Assembly (NCBI GenBank): GCA_011777135.1
Contig: JAABVY010000042.1
Location: 1 to 5,408 of the forward strand
Length of the DNA stretch: 5,408 nucleotides
Origin: Candidatus Zixiibacteriota bacterium
GTDB lineage: Bacteria; Zixibacteria; MSB-5A5; JAABVY01
Reading direction: 5' to 3'
Positions 1 to 5,408 of this stretch are shown piece after piece. Both the position numbers and the translations under genes were made by a program. The stretch's first letter is position 1; each line of letters opens with the position of its first letter. The notes under the pieces were generated by a model. It had not been told where the DNA came from, ran no database searches, and saw only the letters and a list, made by a program, of their open reading frames with translations.

Positions 1-249
1 TTCCGCAGTAGGTTCAAGTTCATCAAGGGTGTGAATGCCCTCCAGATAAGCCTCGAATTTCAGTTCATCATCGAAAAGCTCAACCTCGCGTGAGGCCGAA
101 ATGATTGCATGAGGGCCATTGCAGGCACCTTTTCTATATGTCGTGGTCTGTTCATAAGGGACCGGCAGGATCGCAAAGCGCGAGTTCGCGTAGTCGGAGT
201 TTTCCTTCTCTAATCCAAGAAAATTAAAAGCATGTCCCTCGTAACCCAT
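1..249 (-). CDS. speB: Agmatinase / arginase-family ureohydrolase, N-terminal part (cut by window edge)
   Basis: This is the first 83 codons of a leftward gene that runs off the left edge. It is open in frame from an ATG at 249 to base 1. The N-terminus reads MGYEGHAFNFLGLE, then ILPVPYEQTTTYRKGACNGP (residues 27-46) and ISASREVELFDDEL (50-63). The P-Y-E-x-T-x-x-Y-x-x-G-x-x-x-GP-x-x-I pattern is typical of the start of agmatinases in the ureohydrolase family. These are Mn-dependent cytosolic enzymes that split agmatine into putrescine and urea. The metal-binding histidine and aspartate motifs lie beyond the window, so catalytic competence and exact substrate cannot be judged. AGGGAG (255-260) lies 5 bases before the ATG. 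Only 12 bases separate it from the stop of the DHS-like gene, so the two are surely co-transcribed. With an arginine decarboxylase first in the same cluster, agmatine is the natural substrate. An N-substituted agmatine (aminopropyl- or aminobutyl-agmatine) is the main alternative. Confidence 0.87.
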   Translation of the reverse strand, partial: MGYEGHAFNFLGLEKENSDYANSRFAILPVPYEQTTTYRKGACNGPHAIISASREVELFDDELKFEAYLEGIHTLDELEPTAE

Positions 250-261
250 AAAAGCTCCCTG

Positions 262-1299
262 TTATTTGAAGCTGAATTCGAGCTTTTTCCCGAGATTGAA
301 GGCCGGTTTGTTGCGCGCATGTGCAATCTCTTCGGCTTCCTGGGCAAGCGCTGTGGCGATAATAGGCAGGGCGATGGTGACATCGCAATAGCATGTAGCG
401 GTTAATGCCTCCTCATTGATTTTGCCCCATGATTCCGCTTCCGAGAAAGTGCATCCGGAAAGCCCGCCCCAGTGGGGGGCATCGGTTGTTATCTGGATTG
501 CAAATCTATGTCCGGGAGATTCGAAGCCGAGATGTATTATGGCAGTTACCTCAGCCTGCTGTATGAAATTCTTGGGCACTCCGCCTCCAAGATAGATCAC
601 TCCGGTCTGAGGAGCTTCGGCCGCCAGTAGGGCTGTCTCTTCCACATCCCCGATGACATCAAAAACAACCACTTTTCCATTGCGCTTGAACCTCTCCGCC
701 AGGGCAATCCCATAGGATGAGTCGGCAATCGAGGGACAATATATGGGCACCCCGGATTTGTATGCCGATGTGACTATGCCGTCGGCTTCCTTGATACTGT
801 TAAGATATTTGCCCCAGCGATAGAAGAACTCTCGGGTTGTGTAGGCACGCGAAAGGTCGAGGTTATCATAGGCCCATTTGTCAATCAGCTTCTCCAGCTT
901 GCGAAATTCGTGTTCGCTGGCGAATGTATCGTAGATCCGGTCCACTTTTCTGTCGTAGAGCTCGGAGTCATTTACATGCTGGCTGCCGATGTAATGGTAA
1001 TTTCCCAGAGATTCATGGGCGTCATGGAAAAGATTAGCCCCGGTCGATACAAGACAATCTATAAAGCGATTTTTTATCAAATAGACTATTATCTCCCGCA
1101 TGCCTGCCGGAACCATAGCACCGGATAATCCCATGAATATAAGTGTGTCTTCTCGCAGCATATTTTTCCAGACCGCAAAGGCCTGCGCCAGGGTTCGTCC
1201 CTGAAATGATATATTTTTCATATTATTCAGAAGATCAGCGACATCCGATGATTTATCGATTTGAAACGGTGTGGTTGGCTTAGAGAGATAATCCTTCAA
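262..1299 (-). CDS. speY: Deoxyhypusine synthase-like protein (probable homospermidine/polyamine aminobutyltransferase)
   Basis: This 345-residue protein belongs to the deoxyhypusine synthase (DHS) family. Visible family motifs are LSGAMVPAGMR (58-68), STGANLFHD (85-93), PIYCPSIADSS (185-195), DVIGDV (214-219), LGGGVPK (237-243) and ESWGKI (289-294). K293 aligns with the lysine (human K329) that forms the enzyme-imine intermediate with the aminobutyl group of spermidine, and W291 and E287 match human W327 and E323. Bacteria lack eIF5A, so the bacterial branch of this family is thought to act on small polyamines, for example making homospermidine, rather than to modify a protein. Consistent with that, the human H288 position is Asn here (N244). 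The enzyme should be NAD-dependent and cytosolic. The start is TTG at 1299 (the first codon is read as Met), supported by AGGAG (1308-1312) 8 bases upstream. It lies 35 bases after the arginine decarboxylase and 12 bases before the agmatinase, which places it in a polyamine operon. The family call is firm. The exact reaction is inferred, and the symbol is the one I recall for bacterial homologues. Confidence 0.88.
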   Translation of the reverse strand: MKDYLSKPTTPFQIDKSSDVADLLNNMKNISFQGRTLAQAFAVWKNMLREDTLIFMGLSGAMVPAGMREIIVYLIKNRFIDCLVSTGANLFHDAHESLGNYHYIGSQHVNDSELYDRKVDRIYDTFASEHEFRKLEKLIDKWAYDNLDLSRAYTTREFFYRWGKYLNSIKEADGIVTSAYKSGVPIYCPSIADSSYGIALAERFKRNGKVVVFDVIGDVEETALLAAEAPQTGVIYLGGGVPKNFIQQAEVTAIIHLGFESPGHRFAIQITTDAPHWGGLSGCTFSEAESWGKINEEALTATCYCDVTIALPIIATALAQEAEEIAHARNKPAFNLGKKLEFSFK

Positions 1300-1307
1300 A
1301 ATAAATT

Positions 1308-1312
1308 CTCCT
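1308..1312 (-). promoter_or_regulatory. Ribosome binding site fixing a TTG start for the DHS-like gene
   Basis: On the minus strand AGGAG sits 8 bases before the TTG at 1299-1297. There is no in-frame ATG nearby that suits the family N-terminus, and the family-like sequence begins directly after this codon, so the rare start codon is well supported. Confidence 0.7.
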
Positions 1313-1334
1313 GATAAAGATTGCCGGTTGATAC

Positions 1335-1886
1335 TTACATTATGAGAATGGCCGCCGCCACGACCGTGGTCCAGAGACCTTCCTTATGACCCTTGGCTGA
1401 TTGGGTGATATTACGAGTGCGGATTACTTTACCCTGGACTTTCCAGATCTCCTTGTTTTCGTCCCAGCTTTTGTCGAGGTTGATTTCCAGCCCGAGAGTG
1501 GTCGCGAGCATATCGACGGCCATATCCTCCGCATATTCGCCCGCATGACGGCCGGTCCATCCATAGGCATGATGTTCCGAAAGGTAGCCGTACTGCTTGC
1601 GGTCCTGGGGTATAGCGATTCCAACTGAGGCGGATATCAAGCGGTTGGGCTCATTGGTGGAATTCTTACTAATTACAGTATAGACAATCTGCCCGGGACG
1701 CAGCATCTTGAGACCTTCTTTTCTCGATATGATTTTTGCATGGGGCGGAAATATAGAAGATACAGCAACCAGATTATATTTGGCTATTTCCGCATTTCGA
1801 AGCGCAAGCTCAAAGGAGTTCAGCTTTTCCTTGTGTATTCCCACTCCTTTTGTCATAAACAACCTTTTGGGAGTCATAGCATCCAT
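1335..1886 (-). CDS. pdaD: Pyruvoyl-dependent arginine decarboxylase (PvlArgDC)
   Basis: This protein (183 residues from the preferred start) converts arginine to agmatine and CO2 using a self-made pyruvoyl group instead of PLP. The sequence NLVAVSSIFPP (residues 38-48) holds the autocleavage site. The chain should split between S43 and S44 into a beta chain of about 43 residues and an alpha chain of about 140 with an N-terminal pyruvoyl. N38 corresponds to Asn47 and E104, in GYLSEHHAYG, to the proton-donor Glu109 of the Methanocaldococcus jannaschii enzyme. Length and motif order match the complete family, and it is not truncated. An in-frame ATG at 1910 would add eight residues (MYKFGGIK). 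The ATG at 1886 is preferred because GGAGG lies 7 bases before it, inside that extension, and because the best promoter would start transcripts near 1906. It is first in the leftward operon and supplies agmatine for the agmatinase encoded two genes on. The family is common in archaea and scattered in bacteria. A pyruvoyl histidine or aspartate decarboxylase is unlikely given the motifs and neighbours. Confidence 0.93.
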   Translation of the reverse strand: MDAMTPKRLFMTKGVGIHKEKLNSFELALRNAEIAKYNLVAVSSIFPPHAKIISRKEGLKMLRPGQIVYTVISKNSTNEPNRLISASVGIAIPQDRKQYGYLSEHHAYGWTGRHAGEYAEDMAVDMLATTLGLEINLDKSWDENKEIWKVQGKVIRTRNITQSAKGHKEGLWTTVVAAAILIM

Positions 1887-1893
1887 CTTTATC

Positions 1894-1898
1894 CCTCC
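1894..1898 (-). promoter_or_regulatory. Ribosome binding site deciding the PvlArgDC start
   Basis: On the minus strand GGAGG is followed by a 7-base spacer and then the ATG at 1886-1884. The site lies inside the possible eight-codon N-terminal extension from the ATG at 1910, and that upstream ATG has only an A/T-rich run before it. This makes 1886 the better start. Confidence 0.75.
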
Positions 1899-1912
1899 GA
1901 ATTTGTACATTG

Positions 1913-1941
1913 AAAATATGCTTTTTGACCGGAAAATTCAA
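1913..1941 (-). promoter_or_regulatory. Candidate sigma70-like promoter for the polyamine operon
   Basis: Reading leftward, TTGAAT (1941-1936) is followed by a 17-base spacer and TATTTT (1918-1913), each matching four of six consensus positions. Transcription would begin near 1906, giving a leader of about 20 bases that just holds the GGAGG before the ATG at 1886. The spacing is optimal, but the match is by eye and A/T-rich sequence gives chance hits. Confidence 0.4.
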
Positions 1942-1974
1942 CAGCTAAATGAAGTAATTCGAGAAACTTATCAC

Positions 1975-2002
1975 TTGCAATTTGCCCTGAAATCCTTAAA
2001 TT
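1975..2002 (+). promoter_or_regulatory. Weak candidate promoter for the serine operon
   Basis: TTGCAA (1975-1980), a 16-base spacer and TAAATT (1997-2002) form the best rightward pair I could find ahead of the DUF1015 gene. Each box matches four of six positions. A separate TAATAT (2014-2019) has no suitable upstream box. A leader of about 55 bases would result. No riboswitch or attenuator fold was recognised in it. Confidence 0.2.
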
Positions 2003-2065
2003 TCCGTCTAAATTAATATCGCTTGAATGCAGCAAGAAAGCTAATTCGAACCCTTCGAGGAGCTT

Positions 2066-3304
2066 ATGGTTACTGTTAAAGCCTTCCGTGGATTGAGACC
2101 GAAAGAGGAGAAAGCCTCAAGGATAGCCTCTCCACCGTATGATGTTCTGTCTTCCGAAGAAGCCCGTGAAATGGCCCGCGAAAATCCGATTTCATTCCTG
2201 CACATAAACAAACCGGAAATAGACCTGGCGGAGGATACAGACCCATACTCTGAGCTTGTCTACGAAACCGGCAGAAAGAATCTCCAAAGATTCATTGACG
2301 AAGGGTATCTTATTCAGGACGAGAAGGAATCGATTTATGTCTACAGGCAGATTTGGAGAGAGCATGTCCAGGCCGGATATTTTGTGGTTTCCTCAGTAAA
2401 AGACTATGATGAAGGCCGCATAAAGAAACATGAATTCACAAGACCACAGAAAGAGGCTGACCGCACCAAATTGATTGATGTCATGAATGCTCAGGTCGGG
2501 CCGGTATTTTTACTCTATAAGGATGAGCCGACCCTGAATAATGTCCTCGATAAAGCAGCCAAAGGAGCGCCTTCTGTGGATTTCACCTCGCCTGACCAGG
2601 TCCGGCATCAGCTCTGGGTTATCGATGATGCTGAAATGATTAAGCGGATCACCGAAGGTTTCAGGAAGCGCGAGGCCACCTATATTGCCGACGGACATCA
2701 CCGCAGCGCATCGGCCAGCAATGTCTGCAAGATCAGGAAGGAGAAGAATCCGGATCATACAGGCGATGAGCCCTATAACTACTTCCTTTCAGTTATATTT
2801 CCAAAAAGCCATTTAAAGATTCTGCCCTATAATCGTGTAGTTACCGACCTGAATAACCTGACAAAAGATCAGTTTTTGGAAAAAGCAGGCGAGAATTTCG
2901 ATATTCAGAAAGCCAAGGATGAGCTTGAGATTGCCGACGAGCATGAATTTGGTATGTATCTTGATGGTGAGTGGTACATGCTTGCCCCTCGAACCGGAAG
3001 TTACAATGCGGGAGATCTTCTGGAAGGTCTGGATGTCAATATCCTGATGAAAAATCTGCTGGAGCCCGTACTTGGAATCGGTAATCCGCGAACCGACCCG
3101 AGAATTGATTTTGTGGGTGGAATCAGGGGCAACAAGGAACTCAAGAAATTAGTGGATTCCGGCAAATTCGCCGTCGCTTTTGCGCTCTATCCCACATCAG
3201 TTGAAACCCTGATTAAGGTCGCTGATGCGGGCGAGGTTATGCCGCCCAAATCGACCTGGTTTGAACCAAAGCTGAGAAGCGGAATGGTTTCACATTTACT
3301 TTGA
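2066..3304 (+). CDS. DUF1015 family protein, first gene of serine operon (function unproven)
   Basis: This 412-residue soluble protein has no signal peptide or membrane segment. It is a full-length DUF1015 member. Recognisable blocks are VKAFRGLRP (4-12), ASPPYDVLSSEEAREMA (21-37), NPISFLHINKPEID (40-53), IKKHEFTRPQKEADR (119-133), YIADGHHRSASA (206-217), NYFLSVIFP (238-246), DFVGG (348-352) and MPPKSTWFEPK (392-402). The dense conserved polar residues (K120, K121, H122, E123, R126, D209, H211, H212, R213, K395) look like an enzyme active site. The DGHHR core resembles a motif of the ParB/sulfiredoxin-like fold, which includes the archaeal serine kinase SerK, but this is a motif resemblance only. 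The ATG at 2066 has GAGGAG (2057-2062) just upstream, with a short spacer. The gene lies 38 bases before serA in one apparent operon with serC. DUF1015 genes are, as I recall, often found beside serA and serC in other bacteria, which suggests a role in serine or phosphoserine metabolism. The biochemical function is not established here. Confidence 0.9.
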   Translation: MVTVKAFRGLRPKEEKASRIASPPYDVLSSEEAREMARENPISFLHINKPEIDLAEDTDPYSELVYETGRKNLQRFIDEGYLIQDEKESIYVYRQIWREHVQAGYFVVSSVKDYDEGRIKKHEFTRPQKEADRTKLIDVMNAQVGPVFLLYKDEPTLNNVLDKAAKGAPSVDFTSPDQVRHQLWVIDDAEMIKRITEGFRKREATYIADGHHRSASASNVCKIRKEKNPDHTGDEPYNYFLSVIFPKSHLKILPYNRVVTDLNNLTKDQFLEKAGENFDIQKAKDELEIADEHEFGMYLDGEWYMLAPRTGSYNAGDLLEGLDVNILMKNLLEPVLGIGNPRTDPRIDFVGGIRGNKELKKLVDSGKFAVAFALYPTSVETLIKVADAGEVMPPKSTWFEPKLRSGMVSHLL

Positions 3305-3330
3305 ACTATATATTTGATTTGAGATAAAAA

Positions 3331-3335
3331 AGGAG
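3331..3335 (+). promoter_or_regulatory. Ribosome binding site supporting a GTG start for serA
   Basis: AGGAG is followed by a 7-base spacer and GTG at 3343. The encoded protein begins MKILISDAFDPG, as expected for the first beta strand of the dehydrogenase, so the GTG start is well supported. Confidence 0.75.
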
Positions 3336-3342
3336 TTTAGCC

Positions 3343-4227
3343 GTGAAAATCCTCATTTCCGATGCATTCGATCCCGGCCTGCCCGATAAGCTCAAAAGAT
3401 TCGGCGAGGTGACAGATGACAAGTCCCGGCTTGCCGACTGTGAGGTTGTCCTGGTCAGAAGCAAAACCAAGTGCACTAAAGAATATATCGATTCCGCGCC
3501 CAAGCTGAAGCTGATTATTCGGGGCGGCGTGGGGCTTGATAATATCGACCGTCCCTATGCGGCCGAAAAGGGCATAAAGGTGTTCAATACAGCAGCAGCA
3601 TCATCGATAGCTGTGGCGGAGCTTGCTTTTGCCCTGATGATCGCGCTTCCCAATCATATCGTCAAGGGTCATGAGTCCATGGTCAAGGGTGAATGGATCA
3701 AGAAACAGCTAAAGCGGACAGAGCTTTACCGGAAAACTCTGGGTATATTCGGTTGTGGAAGGATAGGCTCTGAGATTGCCAAGCGCGCCAGGGCTTTCGG
3801 GATGAAAGTGGTTGGTTATGATCCCTTCCTGAATACTCATGATACAATCGAAATTATAAATGATCTGGATGTGATGTTGCCGAAGTGTGATTATATCTCA
3901 CTCAATACTCCTCTCACAGATGAGACAGCAGGCATGATCAACAAAAAAGTTATAGCAAAAATGAAGGATGGGGTCTACATAGTCAATACCGGGCGCGGCA
4001 AGGTTGTGGTTGAGGAGGATGTAGCCGCAGCCCTGGAATCCGGCAAAATAGCCGGCTACGGCAATGATGTCTGGTATTCCGATCCTCCTGAATCAACGCC
4101 GCTTGCAAAGGCTCCCAATACGACTCTAACCCCGCATATCGGAGCCTCGACGAAGGAAAACCTGCTTCGCATTGGCGATATTATAGAGGAGCTGATTGGC
4201 AAATATGTCGACGGAAAGTTGGATTAA
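3343..4227 (+). CDS. serA: D-3-phosphoglycerate dehydrogenase, short form without ACT domain
   Basis: This 294-residue member of the D-isomer-specific 2-hydroxyacid dehydrogenase family oxidises 3-phosphoglycerate to 3-phosphohydroxypyruvate with NAD, the first step of the phosphorylated serine pathway. Residues 1-95 form the first half of the substrate domain, with VRSKTKCT (38-45) and RGGVGLDNID (60-69). The Rossmann loop is GIFGCGRIG (134-142), and the acidic residue after beta2 is D160 (VVGYDP), favouring NAD over NADP. Catalytic R218 lies in NTGRG and H265 in TPHIGAST. The third catalytic residue, normally Glu in DVFxxEP, is Asp here (D247 in DVWYSDPP). The protein ends straight after the core, so it lacks the ACT and intervening domains of the roughly 410-residue E. 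coli enzyme, and ACT-based serine feedback is not expected. The gene sits between the DUF1015 gene and serC (24 bases to the latter). A glyoxylate or hydroxypyruvate reductase would be the alternative call, but the operon strongly favours SerA. Confidence 0.92.
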   Translation: MKILISDAFDPGLPDKLKRFGEVTDDKSRLADCEVVLVRSKTKCTKEYIDSAPKLKLIIRGGVGLDNIDRPYAAEKGIKVFNTAAASSIAVAELAFALMIALPNHIVKGHESMVKGEWIKKQLKRTELYRKTLGIFGCGRIGSEIAKRARAFGMKVVGYDPFLNTHDTIEIINDLDVMLPKCDYISLNTPLTDETAGMINKKVIAKMKDGVYIVNTGRGKVVVEEDVAAALESGKIAGYGNDVWYSDPPESTPLAKAPNTTLTPHIGASTKENLLRIGDIIEELIGKYVDGKLD

Positions 4228-4235
4228 TATTATAA

Positions 4236-4243
4236 AGGAGAGG
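4236..4243 (+). promoter_or_regulatory. Ribosome binding site of serC
   Basis: AGGAGAGG lies 8 bases before the ATG at 4252, in the 24-base gap after serA. It supports this start, and the protein then begins with the family's NFNPGPATLP block within ten residues. Confidence 0.7.
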
Positions 4244-4251
4244 TAAATCTG

Positions 4252-5331
4252 ATGGCTGATAGAATCTATAATTTCAATCCCGGCCCGGCCACCCTGCCAT
4301 TGCCGGCTTTGAAAAAGGCGCAGGAAGAGTTCCTGAACTATCGGGAAACAGGCATGTCAATCATTGAGACATCGCATCGTTCCCCAGAATTCGAAGGCGT
4401 GCTTGAAGATACAAAGAGCTTGATCAAGGAGCTTTTGAAAGTACCGGATGATTATCATATTCTGTTTTTGGGCGGCGGCGCCAGCCTGCAGTTTGCGATG
4501 ATCGCCATGAATTTTATTCCGGAGGCCGGTTCAGCAGATTATATCAATACCGGGACATGGTCCACCAAAGCGATAAAAGAGGCCGGAATTATAGCCCGCC
4601 ATAATGTCGCGGCGACCTCGGAAGATAAGAACTTCTGCTACATCCCGGAGAAATTCAATTTTGATCCGAACGCTGCTTATGTGCATATCACCACCAACAA
4701 CACTATCAAAGGGACACAGTGGCACGAGTTTCCGGATACTGCCGGTAAACCGCTGTTAGCGGATATGTCTTCGGACATTATGTCGCGGACTCTGGATGTT
4801 GCGAAATTTGCCATGATATATGCCGGCGCCCAGAAAAATCTGGGGCCATCAGGCGTGACAGTCATTATGATACAGGATGAATTTGCCAAGACTGCACGCG
4901 AGGGGCTACCGACCATGCTTTCTTATGACACTCATATCAAGAAGAATTCACTCTTTAACACACCTCCGGTTTTCCCGATTTACATGGTCAAGCTGGTCAT
5001 GGAATGGATCAAGGATCAGGGTGGATTGGAAGAGGTGGATAAGATCAACCGCAAGAAAGCCGACCTGATATACGATGCAATCGATGGAAGTGACGGTTAT
5101 TACAAGGGCACGGCCCAGAAAAAAGACCGTTCTATCATGAACCTGACGATGCGCATGGAGAACGAAGATCTGGAGAAGAAATTTATTTCCAAGGCCAAGG
5201 AGAAGAATCTGCATGGCCTGAAGGGACATCGTTCGGTAGGCGGTATCAGGGCCTCGATGTATAATGCATTTCCGCTGGAGGGCGCCGAGAAGCTGGCGGA
5301 GTTCATGCAGCAATTCAAGAAGAATAATTAG
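4252..5331 (+). CDS. serC: Phosphoserine aminotransferase
   Basis: This 359-residue protein is a complete class V PLP aminotransferase. It transfers an amino group from glutamate to 3-phosphohydroxypyruvate to give O-phosphoserine, the second step of the serine pathway. SerC can also serve pyridoxal phosphate synthesis by acting on 4-phosphohydroxythreonine precursors. Family marks in order are NFNPGPATLP (7-16), ETSHRSPEF (39-47), LFLGGGASLQF (71-81), TGTWS (100-104), HITTNNTIKGTQW (145-157), ADMSSD (170-175, with D171 as the expected PLP-ring contact), YAGAQKNLGPSG (190-201) with Schiff-base K195, and GHRSVGGIRASMYNA (325-339), the substrate phosphate/carboxylate-binding block. Length is close to E. 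coli SerC (about 362). It is the last gene of the operon and is followed by a terminator whose stem begins 18 bases after the stop. Nothing appears broken or unusual. Confidence 0.97.
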   Translation: MADRIYNFNPGPATLPLPALKKAQEEFLNYRETGMSIIETSHRSPEFEGVLEDTKSLIKELLKVPDDYHILFLGGGASLQFAMIAMNFIPEAGSADYINTGTWSTKAIKEAGIIARHNVAATSEDKNFCYIPEKFNFDPNAAYVHITTNNTIKGTQWHEFPDTAGKPLLADMSSDIMSRTLDVAKFAMIYAGAQKNLGPSGVTVIMIQDEFAKTAREGLPTMLSYDTHIKKNSLFNTPPVFPIYMVKLVMEWIKDQGGLEEVDKINRKKADLIYDAIDGSDGYYKGTAQKKDRSIMNLTMRMENEDLEKKFISKAKEKNLHGLKGHRSVGGIRASMYNAFPLEGAEKLAEFMQQFKKNN

Positions 5332-5348
5332 AATTTGAATTTTATCAG

Positions 5349-5380
5349 AAAAGGGACAGTTTTTAAACCTGTCCCTTTTT
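5349..5380 (+). terminator. Rho-independent terminator after serC
   Basis: AAAAGGGACAG (5349-5359) pairs perfectly with CTGTCCCTTTT (5369-5379) around a 9-base loop. The G/C-rich core (GGGACAG/CTGTCCC) is followed by five T residues (5376-5380). The A run on the left arm means it could also terminate leftward transcripts arriving from beyond the window. It marks the end of the serine operon. Confidence 0.9.
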
Positions 5381-5408
5381 CATTTGATAATATCGCTGAT
5401 CTACTTAA

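Noticed and set aside
837..1128. Two overlapping rightward open frames opposite the DHS-like gene
   Set aside because: Both are antisense to conserved DHS-family coding sequence, are short, and show no recognisable domain or reasonable start context.
262..1299. True deoxyhypusine synthase acting on eIF5A
   Set aside because: The surrounding genes are bacterial and polyamine-related, bacteria lack eIF5A, and key substrate-binding positions differ from eukaryotic DHS.
1708..2016. 102-codon rightward open frame covering the start of PvlArgDC and part of the intergenic gap
   Set aside because: It is antisense to the well-supported decarboxylase N-terminus, has no family resemblance and no convincing ribosome binding site, and its last part is A/T-rich non-coding-like sequence.
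1996..2016. A/T-rich near-palindrome TTAAATTT...AAATTAA ahead of the DUF1015 gene, possible operator
   Set aside because: The arms do not pair perfectly, and such matches arise easily by chance in A/T-rich spacers. There is no second copy to support it.
3343..4227. Glyoxylate/hydroxypyruvate reductase or other 2-hydroxyacid dehydrogenase instead of SerA
   Set aside because: The family fold alone cannot exclude it, but the position 24 bases before serC in one operon makes 3-phosphoglycerate dehydrogenase far more likely.
4948..5313. 121-codon leftward open frame opposite serC
   Set aside because: It lies wholly within serC on the opposite strand. Its composition is what a shadow of a real gene gives, and it shows no recognisable domain.
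5381..5408. Possible start of another gene after the terminator
   Set aside because: Only 28 A/T-rich bases remain, with no start codon context or coding signal.

Overview
The window looks like bacterial chromosome of moderate G+C content, roughly half, with tight gene packing, clear Shine-Dalgarno sites (GGAGG/AGGAG) and a mix of ATG, GTG and TTG starts. No mobile elements, CRISPR arrays or RNA genes were recognised. The gene families point to a bacterium rather than an archaeon: short ACT-less SerA, SerC, a DUF1015 protein and a bacterial-type deoxyhypusine-synthase-like protein. The set would fit a lineage of the Bacteroidetes/FCB sort or a related candidate phylum, but that placement is inference only.

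There are two divergent gene clusters. Leftward, from about 1906 down to the left edge, lies a polyamine cluster: pyruvoyl-dependent arginine decarboxylase (1335-1886), a deoxyhypusine-synthase-like enzyme (262-1299, TTG start) and the N-terminal 83 codons of an agmatinase/ureohydrolase (1-249, cut by the window edge). The gaps are 35 and 12 bases, so this is very probably one transcript. A simple reading is arginine -> agmatine -> putrescine, with the DHS-like enzyme moving an aminobutyl group to make homospermidine or a related polyamine.

Rightward, from 2066 to a strong rho-independent terminator at 5349-5380, lies a serine biosynthesis operon: a DUF1015 protein (2066-3304), 3-phosphoglycerate dehydrogenase SerA (3343-4227, GTG start) and phosphoserine aminotransferase SerC (4252-5331). 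SerA and SerC carry out the first two steps of the phosphorylated serine pathway. No recognisable phosphoserine phosphatase (SerB) is present. The DUF1015 protein occupies the place where the third activity might be expected, which makes it the most interesting unknown here.

The two clusters share a 179-base divergent intergenic region (1887-2065). It contains a plausible sigma70-like promoter facing left, whose position also argues for the downstream of two possible start codons in the decarboxylase gene. It also contains a much weaker candidate facing right.
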